From positions 34,879 to 98,878 of the forward strand of contig DIDP01000012.1 of NCBI GenBank assembly GCA_002418205.1: a DNA stretch of 64,000 bases, in the 5' to 3' direction. This stretch comes from Anaerolineales bacterium UBA5797. Lineage in GTDB: Bacteria; Chloroflexota; Anaerolineae; Anaerolineales; Villigracilaceae. Positions 41,993-50,326 of this stretch are shown here, in pieces. The stretch's first letter is position 1. Each line of letters begins with the position of its first letter. The translations under genes and the position numbers were made by a program. The notes under the pieces were generated by a model, which worked only from the letters and a program-made list of their open reading frames with translations, did no database searches and was not told the DNA's origin.

Positions 41993-42868
41993 ATGGAAAT
42001 CACGGCGGATATCTACGAGAAAGTGATCCTCTTCCAGAAGACCGAGATCACCGAATATCACACCTACAAGCGGCTGGCAAAACGGATCAAGTCGTCCGCG
42101 AACGCAAAAATACTCGACCGGATCGCCGAGGACGAACTCCGTCACTATAACGGCTGGAAGAAATACACCGGCAAAGAGATCAAGCCGCACTGGTTCCATG
42201 TGTGGTTCTATTACCTCGTCAGCATGATCCTCGGATTCACCTTCGGCGTCAAATTGATGGAACAGGGCGAGGAGAAGGCGCAGGCGAATTACGATGCGGT
42301 CTCGACCGCCATCCCCGAAGCGAAACAAATCCAACACGAGGAGGAGGAACACGAACAGCAACTCCTTGCCATGCTCGACGAGGAACGGCTGCAATACGCC
42401 GGGTCGGTGGTGCTGGGACTCAACGACGCGCTGGTGGAACTGACCGGCGCTCTCGCCGGGCTGACGCTTGCCCTCCAAAACGGAAAGTTGATCGCCCTTT
42501 CGGGACTCATCACCGGCATCGCCGCCTCGCTTTCGATGGCGGCCAGCGAATACCTTTCCACGCGTTCGGAGGAGACCAGCAAGCAGCCGGTGCGCGCCGC
42601 CATCTACACAGGCATCGCATACATCGTCACTGTGGCGTTGCTCGTGCTCCCCTACCTGCTCATGCCCGAAAACTTCTACGCCGATCTTGTCATTGCCCTG
42701 ACGACCGCCGTAATGATTATTGCCGCGTTCAATTACTACATCTCGGTCGCCAAGGGTGAATCCTTCCGGGCGCGGTTTTTGGAAATGGCTGGTTTGAGTC
42801 TCGGCGTGGCGACTTTCTCCTTCGTCATCGGTTATTTCATTCGCCAGTGGCTGGGGATCGAGGTATAA
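41993..42868 (+). CDS. Ferritin-like/VIT1 fusion, metal transporter
   Basis: 291 residues. The N-terminal third is a ferritin-like helix bundle with the di-iron pattern (Glu21, then EDELRHY with Glu48 and His51, and a further EEEHEQ cluster near 115-120). The rest is a VIT1/CCC1 membrane domain with the signature VVLGLNDALVELTGALAGLTLAL and SMAASEYLSTRSEE. VIT1 moves iron or manganese across membranes, and such fusions probably capture Fe(II) and deliver it for export. The ATG follows TTGGAGG. Several starts upstream of 41993 are ignored because they fall in an A+T-rich leader. Confidence 0.9.
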   Translation: MEITADIYEKVILFQKTEITEYHTYKRLAKRIKSSANAKILDRIAEDELRHYNGWKKYTGKEIKPHWFHVWFYYLVSMILGFTFGVKLMEQGEEKAQANYDAVSTAIPEAKQIQHEEEEHEQQLLAMLDEERLQYAGSVVLGLNDALVELTGALAGLTLALQNGKLIALSGLITGIAASLSMAASEYLSTRSEETSKQPVRAAIYTGIAYIVTVALLVLPYLLMPENFYADLVIALTTAVMIIAAFNYYISVAKGESFRARFLEMAGLSLGVATFSFVIGYFIRQWLGIEV

Positions 42869-42898
42869 ATCCGCTGGCAGAGTGGCGCTTTTTGCATA

Positions 42899-42988
42899 TC
42901 GAGACCAGCCATAATAAGTACAACTTGAGTTTACAAAATGTGGTCTCGATACGGGCATGGAAAATCATGCGACCCTACTTGACCACCA
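42899..42988. repeat. Family 2 inverted-repeat element, copy 1
   Basis: ATCGAGACCA (42899-42908) is the exact complement of TGGTCTCGAT (42941-42950), and the core ACGGGCATG...CCCTACTTGACCACCA ends at 42988. It matches the element upstream of glmS (45132-45178). It lies right before the Shine-Dalgarno region of the following gene. Confidence 0.7.
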
Positions 42989-42999
42989 GATGAGAAACC

Positions 43000-44160
43000 A
43001 TGAAAATTCTTACCGTTGACATTGGCACAGGCACGCAGGACATCTTTCTTTACGATTCGAACCTCGACCTCGAGAACGGATTCAAACTCGTCCTGCCTTC
43101 GCCCACCATGATGGTCCATCGGCGTCTCAAGCAATCGCTTCATACACGGACCCCGATCCTGCTCAGCGGACACCAGATGGGAGGCGGCCCCTCAGCCTGG
43201 GCGATCGAAGAATACGCGCGCGCAGGGATTCCCGTGTATATGACGCCCTCTGCGGCAACGACATTGAATGATGAATTGGAGAAAGTAGAAGCGTTGGGAA
43301 TTAGGATCGTCTCTGAGGATGAGGTTGAAGGTTTAAGGTCAAAGGTTGAAAGTGTGGAGATGAAGGATTTTGATTTTGAGTTGATCTCAAAAACTTTCAA
43401 GGATTATGGCGTTTCGCTGGATGATCTGTCCGCGATTGCTGTGGCGGTGTTCGATCACGGAAATGCGCCCCCGGGAGTTTCGGATCGTCAATTTCGTTTC
43501 GATTATCTGGATGAAAGAATTCGAGCAAAGAACTCCCTTTCCGCTTTTGCATATCTTTCAAACGATGTTCCCAAGATCATGACACGCCTGCAATCGGTGG
43601 TGGATTCGGCAGACGAGTTGCCCTGTCCGCTAATCGTGATGGACACAGCTCCCGCCGCGGTGTTGGGAGCAGGGTTTGATCCCGTTGTGGCAGACCGCAA
43701 GCAGAAGATCATCTGCAATGTGGGTAACTTCCATACGCTGGCGTTCCGTTTGGGTGAAAAAGGAATCGAAGGCGTTTTCGAACATCATACCGGTGAGATC
43801 GACCTGCCGAAACTTGAGGGATTGATCCGCAAACTGGCGGATGGTTCGCTGAAACACCAGGATGTGTTCGACGACATGGGTCACGGCGCGTTGATGTATT
43901 CGGATGTAGTCTTTGAATTTGGAAAAGATGAGTTCGATGTGGTGGTGACGGGACCGAGGCGAGGCATGTTCACCAATTCCCAATCTACCAATTCCCTCAG
44001 ACCATACTTCGCCGTCCCGTTTGGGGATATGATGATCGCGGGCTGTTTCGGTCTGCTGGCGGCGACAGCGGAGATACTGCCCGATTTGGCGAAATCAATT
44101 CTAGGGTCGTTGCGAGGCGGAGGCGGACGCGGCGTCGCGCCGTGGGATAATCCAGCATGA
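43000..44160 (+). CDS. DUF1786 family protein
   Basis: 386 residues, no signal peptide. The N-terminal DIGTGTQDIFLYD and later NVGNFHTLAFR are phosphate-binding-like loops of an ASKHA-type (actin/hexokinase) fold, as annotated for the DUF1786 family, sometimes called pyruvate formate-lyase activating-like without proof. SGHQMGGGPSAWAIEEYA and GHGALMY are further conserved blocks. An ATP-dependent role is likely but substrate is unknown. A weak GAG-type ribosome site exists and a repeat ends 11 bases before the start. Read with the VOC gene downstream (14-base gap). Confidence 0.78.
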   Translation: MKILTVDIGTGTQDIFLYDSNLDLENGFKLVLPSPTMMVHRRLKQSLHTRTPILLSGHQMGGGPSAWAIEEYARAGIPVYMTPSAATTLNDELEKVEALGIRIVSEDEVEGLRSKVESVEMKDFDFELISKTFKDYGVSLDDLSAIAVAVFDHGNAPPGVSDRQFRFDYLDERIRAKNSLSAFAYLSNDVPKIMTRLQSVVDSADELPCPLIVMDTAPAAVLGAGFDPVVADRKQKIICNVGNFHTLAFRLGEKGIEGVFEHHTGEIDLPKLEGLIRKLADGSLKHQDVFDDMGHGALMYSDVVFEFGKDEFDVVVTGPRRGMFTNSQSTNSLRPYFAVPFGDMMIAGCFGLLAATAEILPDLAKSILGSLRGGGGRGVAPWDNPA

Positions 44161-44173
44161 AAGGAGTCAGTCC

Positions 44174-44599
44174 ATGAAACAGCATCTGCATATGATCACG
44201 CTCGGCGTGAAGGATTTCAAGAGGTCGGTCGAGTTCTATTCCAAAACGCTTGGCTGGGAGCTGTCCGGCGCAAGCCAGGAGGATGTCGCTTTCTTTCAGG
44301 CGGGCGGCGCGGTGCTGGGGCTTTATCCGCGCGAGAAGCTGGCAGAGGATGCGAAGGTTTCACCTGAAGGAGATGGTTTTTCAGGCGTGACATTGGCATA
44401 CAACGCGCGCAGCGAAGCGGAGGTGGACGGGATCATCGCCGACTTGAAATCCAAAGGCGTGATGATCGTGAAGGAACCACAGAAGGTCTTCTGGGGCGGA
44501 TACAGTTCGTATTTTGCCGACCCCGATGGCTATCTTTGGGAGGTGGCGTACAACCCGTTCTTCCCGTTCGATGAAAGCGGCAATTTGAATCTGGATTAA
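44174..44599 (+). CDS. VOC family protein (glyoxalase/dioxygenase superfamily)
   Basis: 141 residues, two beta-alpha-beta modules. It begins with the usual HLHMITLGVKDFKRSVEFYSKTLGW and ends with YFADPDGYLWEVAYNPFFPF, giving the His/Glu metal positions. Members are lyases, dioxygenases or resistance proteins; no specific activity can be assigned. AAGGAG precedes the start. It overlaps the convergent DUF5519 gene by 4 bases. Confidence 0.87.
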   Translation: MKQHLHMITLGVKDFKRSVEFYSKTLGWELSGASQEDVAFFQAGGAVLGLYPREKLAEDAKVSPEGDGFSGVTLAYNARSEAEVDGIIADLKSKGVMIVKEPQKVFWGGYSSYFADPDGYLWEVAYNPFFPFDESGNLNLD

Positions 44600-44925
44600 G
44601 TCCTGCGTTTCTGTTTCAATGCAATCTGATATGAGCGATCGAGCAGATCGATCGCTCTTCTTATATCCCCATCTTCCTTCAAATAAAAACTGACCCAGCC
44701 CGTTTCGGGCAGAATGTGATGCGGACTCGCCTCTCCCGCCGCGACGATCTCATCACGGACCTTCTTCGGAAAGGGAATGTCCACGAGATAATCGCCGTGA
44801 ATGTGACCGATCTCGCGCTTGCCAATGCGAAATTCGGTCCCGCCGAAGCGGTGTCGGTGGGCTTCGATGCCGTCCCATTTGAGCAGGGTGTCAATGATCT
44901 GTTTGGATGCGCCACGAGTGGACAT
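44596..44925 (-). CDS. DUF5519 / luciferase-domain-like small protein
   Basis: 109 residues, cytosolic. The block WDGIEAHRHRFGGTEFRIGKREIGHIHGDYLVDIPFP and the end GWVSFYLKEDGDIRRAIDLLDRSYQ fit the DUF5519 family found across Chloroflexota and Actinobacteria. His residues in GHIHGD may bind something, but no role is known. GGAG precedes the ATG, and a GC-rich palindrome lies just upstream of it. Confidence 0.75.
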   Translation of the reverse strand: MSTRGASKQIIDTLLKWDGIEAHRHRFGGTEFRIGKREIGHIHGDYLVDIPFPKKVRDEIVAAGEASPHHILPETGWVSFYLKEDGDIRRAIDLLDRSYQIALKQKRRT

Positions 44926-44939
44926 TTATTTCTCCAAGT

Positions 44940-44967
44940 GTAGGGGCGGACAGCTGTCCGCCCCTAC
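44940..44967. repeat. GC-rich palindrome, family 3, copy 2
   Basis: Differs by one central base from the palindrome at 11172-11199. Arms GTAGGGGCGGACA and complement, with central AGCTGT closing the dyad. It is located immediately upstream of the Shine-Dalgarno of the DUF5519 gene, as the first copy is upstream of the DUF2726 gene. Confidence 0.8.
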
Positions 44968-45075
44968 TGTTATGATATGGTTCAGATCACATGGAGGAAG
45001 GTACTTCTTACGGGGTGAGCAATGTCATCACAACAATCTGTTGGGTGGAATATAATCCAGAAACCTAAACAAGTC

Positions 45076-45178
45076 GGTGGTCGAGCGCAAGCAGTGGAAA
45101 CCACCAATAAGCAAAATACTTTCTATCACATGGTGGTTTCGATACGGGCATGAAGAACACCTGCCCTACTTAACCACC
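45076..45178. repeat. Family 2 elements, copies 2 and 3, head to head before glmS
   Basis: A 30-bp piece (45076-45105) bounded by GGTGGT and ACCACC is followed by a second element (45132-45178) with 7-bp terminal inverted repeats GGTGGTT / AACCACC. The second one abuts the glmS Shine-Dalgarno (GAGGAG). The rest of the 44926-45192 gap holds the palindrome at 44940 and no gene. Confidence 0.75.
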
Positions 45179-45192
45179 GAGGAGAATAATTA

Positions 45193-47091
45193 ATGTGCGG
45201 AATTTTCGGGTACGTGACAAGCAAAGATGAAGAACTGGGTCCGATCCTTATCGAGGCGGCGAAGAGACTGACCTACCGCGGCTACGACTCGGTCGGCGCG
45301 GCAACACTAAACAACGGCAGGATCGATCTGCGCAAGGATGTTGGCAAGGTAGAAACCGTCTCTGAGAAATACAACTTCGCCGAAATGCGCGGACAGCGCG
45401 GAATCACGCAGTTGCGCTGGGCGACGTTCGGCGAGCCGTCACAGATCAACAGCCAGCCGCATTTGGATTCGGATGGCGACATGGTCGGCGCACACAATGG
45501 CAACGTGGTGAACAACGTCGAGTTGCGGGAACAGTTCATCGCCGAGGGCATGACCGTCCGTTCGCAGAACGATGGGGAGACATGTGTCCATGCGGTGGAA
45601 CGATATATCAATCGCGGATATGAATTCATCGACGCGATCCGTCTGGCGTATGGCGATCTCGTAGGTGATTATGCCTTCGTCATCGGGCGCGCGAATGACG
45701 ACAAACTCTATGCCTTCAAAAAGGGTTCCGGCATGGTGGTGGGACTCGGCGAAGGCTTCACTTGTGTTTCATCTGACCTGCCTTCGATACTACCATTGAC
45801 GCGCGAAGTGATCCGCCCGCAGGATGGAGAGATCGTCACGTTGTGGGCGGACAAGGTCGAGGTGCGGTCGGTCAAGGATGGAAAACTCATCGACAGAAAA
45901 CAGGAAACAGTTACGGAGTCGATGGATGCGGTGCAAAAGGGCGGGTATCCGCATTTTATGTTGAAGGAGATCCACGAGCAGAGTCAGGTCGCGCGTGAGT
46001 TATTCCACGTGTTGAATGGAAATAAAGAAGTCGATGCGCTGGTTGAGAAGATGAAGGGCGCGCGTCATCTGTATTTCATCGGCTGCGGCACGAGTTATCA
46101 TGCCGCTTCGGTGGGCGCGGTCTATTTTGCGGGGCTGGCGGGACGGGCGGTCATCCCTGTGCTGGCGCCGCAGTTCATTGCGCAGTACGCACCCGCGGTG
46201 AGTTATGAGGATGTTGGGATTTTCGTCAGCCAGTCGGGCGAGACCAAGGATGTGCTCAACGCGTTGGAAGCAGCGGAGGCGCGCGGCATGGCGTGTTACG
46301 GATTGGCGAACGTGGTCGGCTCGACGTTGACCAAAGCGACCTCGTTCACTCTACCCCTGTGCTGCGGATACGAAATCAGCGTTCCTGCCACGAAGACCTT
46401 TACCAACCAGGTCGTGACGTTCCTGTATCTGGCGTATAAGATGGCGGGAAAAGATGCAACTGCTGGTTTCGATACGCCGCCGTCGGTCGAGTGGGCGCAG
46501 CCCGTACACTTGCACCGCACGCAAGTGCAGGTGTCGAGACCAGGCGGCTACTCAACCAGCGGGGGAAGAAATATATTTGAAGTTATCCCCGAATTAATGG
46601 ACAAGACTCTTGAGATGGTCGCATCACAAGTGGAAGACATCGCAAAAGACATCAATGAATGGAATGACCTGTATTGTCTCGGCTACGGAGCGACCTACCC
46701 CATCGCGCTCGAAGGCGCGTTAAAGTTGAAAGAGATCACCTACGCCCACTGCGAAGGTATGCTCTCGACCGAGTTCAAACACGGACCACTCTCCGCGGTG
46801 AGCAAGGGCTTCCCCATTATTTTCTCGGCGGGACCGAAAGATACCAACCTGATCATCAGTGGCATCAATGAAGTGAACGTGCGCGGCGCACGGACCATCG
46901 TCATCGCCGAAGAAGACGCCCGCCTGCGCGCCAACGCGGACGACCTGATCGTGCTCCCCAAGTCCGACCCACAGATTTCGGCGTTGCTGGGTGTGCTGCC
47001 GTTGCAGTTGCTGTCGTATCACATGTCTGTGACGCGCGGGTTTGATCCGGATTTCCCGAGGAATCTCAGCAAGACATTGACGGTAGATTGA
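45193..47091 (+). CDS. glmS: Glutamine-fructose-6-phosphate transaminase
   Basis: 632 residues. GlmS makes glucosamine-6-phosphate from fructose-6-phosphate and glutamine, the first step to UDP-GlcNAc. The N-terminal Ntn glutaminase starts MCGIFGYV with Cys2 as nucleophile and TYRGYDSVG. Two SIS domains follow (GCGTSYHAASVGA, SQSGETKDV; then ATYPIALEGALKLKEITYAH, FKHGPLSA). The protein is about 20 residues longer than typical because a repeat encodes residues 424-456 in the linker between the SIS domains. The tail PRNLSKTLTVD is intact. GAGGAG supports the start. No ribozyme-type leader was found. Confidence 0.95.
   Translation: MCGIFGYVTSKDEELGPILIEAAKRLTYRGYDSVGAATLNNGRIDLRKDVGKVETVSEKYNFAEMRGQRGITQLRWATFGEPSQINSQPHLDSDGDMVGAHNGNVVNNVELREQFIAEGMTVRSQNDGETCVHAVERYINRGYEFIDAIRLAYGDLVGDYAFVIGRANDDKLYAFKKGSGMVVGLGEGFTCVSSDLPSILPLTREVIRPQDGEIVTLWADKVEVRSVKDGKLIDRKQETVTESMDAVQKGGYPHFMLKEIHEQSQVARELFHVLNGNKEVDALVEKMKGARHLYFIGCGTSYHAASVGAVYFAGLAGRAVIPVLAPQFIAQYAPAVSYEDVGIFVSQSGETKDVLNALEAAEARGMACYGLANVVGSTLTKATSFTLPLCCGYEISVPATKTFTNQVVTFLYLAYKMAGKDATAGFDTPPSVEWAQPVHLHRTQVQVSRPGGYSTSGGRNIFEVIPELMDKTLEMVASQVEDIAKDINEWNDLYCLGYGATYPIALEGALKLKEITYAHCEGMLSTEFKHGPLSAVSKGFPIIFSAGPKDTNLIISGINEVNVRGARTIVIAEEDARLRANADDLIVLPKSDPQISALLGVLPLQLLSYHMSVTRGFDPDFPRNLSKTLTVD
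46462..46560. repeat. Family 2 element inserted in frame in glmS
   Basis: 99 bp (33 codons) with 7-bp terminal inverted repeats GCTGGTT / AACCAGC and the family core GGTTTCGATACG...CTACTCAACCA. An inner hairpin CACTTGC/GCAAGTG is present. It starts at a codon boundary (residue 424) and keeps the frame. Confidence 0.8.
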
Positions 47092-47129
47092 TTTTTTACC
47101 ACAAAGGGCACGAAGAGCACAAAGTTTTT

Positions 47130-47225
47130 AGACCTGACAGGTTTTCGCAGAAGTCTGATCGATTGAGTACGATGCAACACGAAGAAGTTCGATGGAAATG
47201 CGTCACGATGAAACCTGTCAGGTCT
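47130..47225. repeat. Inverted repeat between glmS and its tail remnant
   Basis: Perfect 15-base inverted repeat AGACCTGACAGGTTT (47130-47144) and its complement (47211-47225), about 66 bp apart. It lies in the 218-bp region after glmS, between the true glmS end and the duplicated tail fragment. Confidence 0.7.
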
Positions 47226-47231
47226 ATGATT

Positions 47232-47270
47232 TACCCTGATTTTCCAAGGAATTTGTCCAAAATACTGGTA
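47232..47270 (+). pseudogene. Remnant of a second glmS 3' end
   Basis: Thirteen codons read YPDFPRNLSKILV, nearly the same as the glmS C-terminus DPDFPRNLSKTLT at about 47044-47086. The nucleotides differ mostly at synonymous positions. This suggests a fragment of a diverged glmS paralogue rather than a recent copy. There is no start codon or full domain. Confidence 0.5.
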
Positions 47271-47309
47271 CAGGGCAGGGATGAATTAAAAGGCACCATA
47301 ACATGAAAT

Positions 47310-49223
47310 TCATTTATGAATTAATAGAGGTTGTGAATATGTTACATTTCCATAATAATCTTCTACTTCGACTCTCACATAACCTTCAGATCCAGTACAC
47401 AAATAGGAAACATTTTGTTTAGGTGAATTAACCGACTGTTCATAAAGCAGTTGTCCACTAAGATCATCTTTCCCTCCAATAAATCTAATTATTGCATATG
47501 GTCCATCGAATGATCTTATGTAGACTCGAATTTGGGCCGTTGCCTGTTTAGCCTCAACATTAAACTTTGGAGGGTCTCCTGGCCAATTTGGCGTACCCGC
47601 AAGCAATACAAAACTATTATTTTCAAGTTCTCCAATTGCCCAAACTGCATCTGGTAACCAAGCATCTTCACTACCGGAACCAAATATTTCTAATGAAATA
47701 TCACCTTGTTGAAGGTCGGCAGCATTTATATTAAGACCAGTCATATTCACCACATAGGTATCTGTAACGCTACTTTCTCTTTCATCATATGACAAGTTCC
47801 TTAATTCAAAGGAGTCGTTTTTTATGTGTAATATAAAATCGCCATCAGTGCCCGTGTCTTCCGAGCTTGAGGTTTTGTGAATCAAGGTTAAGGATCTTAA
47901 GATGGAATTGCGATCGGCTAAAGGTTGCACAAGCAGCTCATATTTTGGCTGACCTTCATCAGCTTCCGTACTAAACCATGCATTTTCAGGCCATGCATTT
48001 TCACCCGCTATAAGAATATATTCATTCTCAACCGTTTCACCAATTAGCCAGATTGAATCTGGTAGCCATGCATCATCCGCACCATTTCCAGTGACTTCCA
48101 ATTCAACTTTTCTTATTAACCGTGTATCAACTTTCGTGTCATTGATGTTAATTGGATACATATCTGTATCCCCCGTTTCACGTTCATCCCAATCAGGGAT
48201 ATCATAAACATCAAAGGAAACATCATCAATGTACAATTTCACATCCGCATCAGTTCCTGCATCTGTTCTATCAGATGTTTTGTGAATTAAGAAAATTCGC
48301 TTTACGAGAGTAGAAGAACTATTATTATTGAAAATATTAATGTACCAACTACTCCGACTCGGTTCACCAGGATCATAACCATCAAAGCTTTCTGTACTAA
48401 ACCAAGCTCTTACACGCGTAAGGGAATAAAAATTTCCATTCTTTATGTTCTCAAAAAGATCGTCTTGAGAAACATGCGAGCTCGCAGAATTTACTTCAAT
48501 CCAACCTCTGTTAAAGTTGCCGATCTCTTTTTGTTTAACCTCAAAAGACACAGGATTCATCTCATAAATATTATGACAATCATCACCAGCAAATCCCCAT
48601 TTTAATATCCCACTTCCCAACAATGGATCCCAATAAACACTTCGATCTTCTATGTTATCGATAGTACCCGAACCAGCATTATATATTTGAAGACCAGTAT
48701 AATTAATTAATGACATAAACTCATTTACATTTGTAAAACCATAATTATCAGATGCTGGATGAGCAATAACTGCAAGTGCATCTTGATTTAATGTAAGGTA
48801 ATCTATCCGCGGCTGGGAATCATTTGGATCGTCCGAATCCCCACCGTAAATACCCGCTGCCCCCAATGCTAGTATATGACGGGCACCAGAATCCCCATCT
48901 TCAGCGCTTTGGATATGTAAAATGCCAGGCACATTTGGATCTCCTGTAATTTCATCGTGATCTGTAAGACATATGAAATCGTAGCCTGCATTCTTATAGG
49001 CCAACTCTACTTGAAACGGGCTTCCTGTTCCATCGTGAGACTCTCCGCTATGTACGTGAATTTGTCCCTTATATTGTTCCAAATAAAGTGAATATGGGTT
49101 TTCAATTACAATACCTAAAGGAGGATCCTGGGTAGATGCCCCTCCAGTGCAATTAGAAATGAAACTTACAACCAATATAAGTGACAATAACTTACCTGCA
49201 GGTTTTACTCTTGAAATATTCAT
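47310..49223 (-). CDS. PHP-domain lipoprotein with two tandem beta-domain repeats
   Basis: 637 residues from ATG 49223 (TTTGGAGGAAAA before it). A lipobox near residue 25 (LVVSFISNC) anchors it outside the cell. The PHP phosphoesterase domain (about 40-270) has its metal motifs: HVHSGESHDG, LTDHDE, VIAHP and GDDCH. Two copies of a unit of about 125 residues follow, each with a TDxD...DERE...DDAWLPD...IGE pattern, resembling PLAT/LH2-type sandwiches. A final beta domain ends in YGNVTYSQP. PHP proteins cleave phosphate esters or nucleic acids; an extracellular target is likely here. It is the last gene of the A+T-rich island. Confidence 0.85.
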   Translation of the reverse strand: MNISRVKPAGKLLSLILVVSFISNCTGGASTQDPPLGIVIENPYSLYLEQYKGQIHVHSGESHDGTGSPFQVELAYKNAGYDFICLTDHDEITGDPNVPGILHIQSAEDGDSGARHILALGAAGIYGGDSDDPNDSQPRIDYLTLNQDALAVIAHPASDNYGFTNVNEFMSLINYTGLQIYNAGSGTIDNIEDRSVYWDPLLGSGILKWGFAGDDCHNIYEMNPVSFEVKQKEIGNFNRGWIEVNSASSHVSQDDLFENIKNGNFYSLTRVRAWFSTESFDGYDPGEPSRSSWYINIFNNNSSSTLVKRIFLIHKTSDRTDAGTDADVKLYIDDVSFDVYDIPDWDERETGDTDMYPININDTKVDTRLIRKVELEVTGNGADDAWLPDSIWLIGETVENEYILIAGENAWPENAWFSTEADEGQPKYELLVQPLADRNSILRSLTLIHKTSSSEDTGTDGDFILHIKNDSFELRNLSYDERESSVTDTYVVNMTGLNINAADLQQGDISLEIFGSGSEDAWLPDAVWAIGELENNSFVLLAGTPNWPGDPPKFNVEAKQATAQIRVYIRSFDGPYAIIRFIGGKDDLSGQLLYEQSVNSPKQNVSYLCTGSEGYVRVEVEDYYGNVTYSQPLLIHK

Positions 49224-49315
49224 TTTTCCTCCAAAATGCCCATGAAAGATATTGCCGAATATCCCAATAAAATACATCTAAGAACCTATAAGCAAATAGC
49301 AAGTATCAGAAATGT

Positions 49316-50314
49316 TTACACAAGTTGTTCGTGTTCAGGATAATGGAATGCGTACATTTCAAAAATATCCGGCTCAGATTGTTCATTATTTGAGACAGCA
49401 ACATAGAGAATTCCTGATGAGTGAGCAGAAATTCCTTCAATCTCATCATAATCGGCATCAAAATCATATATTTCGTCACTCATTTGAATACCTGTTATTG
49501 CATCATAGACTCTAAGGTGATTGGTCCATGTGTCATATCCTAAAGTATGTATTACAAACCATGTGAGATATAACCTGCCGTTGCGCGAAAATGCGCATCC
49601 TTGAATACTTTCTACATAATCAGGGTCACCTCGTTGTGTAAAAAGGTTATAACTCCTAATTGTTTGTACGTGTCCGGGAGCATCAATATTTTTTCCCCAT
49701 TCAGTTTTTTTAGCTACTCTGTTGAAGAAATGAAAAGTATCAAAGACATAAAGATGTGAATCTTTTCTTGCACTTGACATATAGAGCAATTTATTCCATG
49801 GATTGATTGTGCACCAAGCATTGCTGACCCACGCAGGAAGCCATTTATATCCAACAACTTTGAGGTTATCGTTTAATGCAATCAATAAAACATACAGCTC
49901 TTTTACATGTCTTATTGGCGCAAAAAGCAGCCCATTGAAATATCCTAAATCCCCGATGTGATTGTAGTCACCTGAATCCAAATCTGTTTGTTTAATTAAT
50001 TCACTCAAGCTTATTCTTTTTAGTCGTTTTACAATAGTTGGATTATAGAGATCTGACCCTTCAACTTCATACTTGTAAATGTTGGTCTCATCGGAAAGAA
50101 ACCATAGGTTGTTATAAGCATATACTAGCCCTTGAGGGTCATAAGAGTCGAACGAATGAATACGCTTTTTTTTGAAATTACGAAGTTCGATTCTTGGCAA
50201 GTTTAGGATGCGAATAATATCATTCAAATTCCCTGGACAAGTTTGAAGTCCACTTGGAATTCTAATTGGCGTCTTCAGCCCCCCTTTTGCCAAGGATTGA
50301 CGCAGGCTTTTCAT
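49316..50314 (-). CDS. Propeller-like protein of unknown family
   Basis: 332 residues without signal peptide. Repeating segments such as GLVYAYNNLWFLSDE, GYFNGLLFAPI, NKLLYMSSARKDSHLYVFD, RNGRLYLTWF and SSGILYVAVS look like blades of a six-bladed beta-propeller. I do not recognise a family. The start follows AAGGAAG. It lies 12 bases after the fibre-like gene and is co-directional with the whole island. A protein- or ligand-binding role is suggested by the fold only. Confidence 0.7.
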   Translation of the reverse strand: MKSLRQSLAKGGLKTPIRIPSGLQTCPGNLNDIIRILNLPRIELRNFKKKRIHSFDSYDPQGLVYAYNNLWFLSDETNIYKYEVEGSDLYNPTIVKRLKRISLSELIKQTDLDSGDYNHIGDLGYFNGLLFAPIRHVKELYVLLIALNDNLKVVGYKWLPAWVSNAWCTINPWNKLLYMSSARKDSHLYVFDTFHFFNRVAKKTEWGKNIDAPGHVQTIRSYNLFTQRGDPDYVESIQGCAFSRNGRLYLTWFVIHTLGYDTWTNHLRVYDAITGIQMSDEIYDFDADYDEIEGISAHSSGILYVAVSNNEQSEPDIFEMYAFHYPEHEQLV

Positions 50315-50326
50315 AATGCATCTTCC

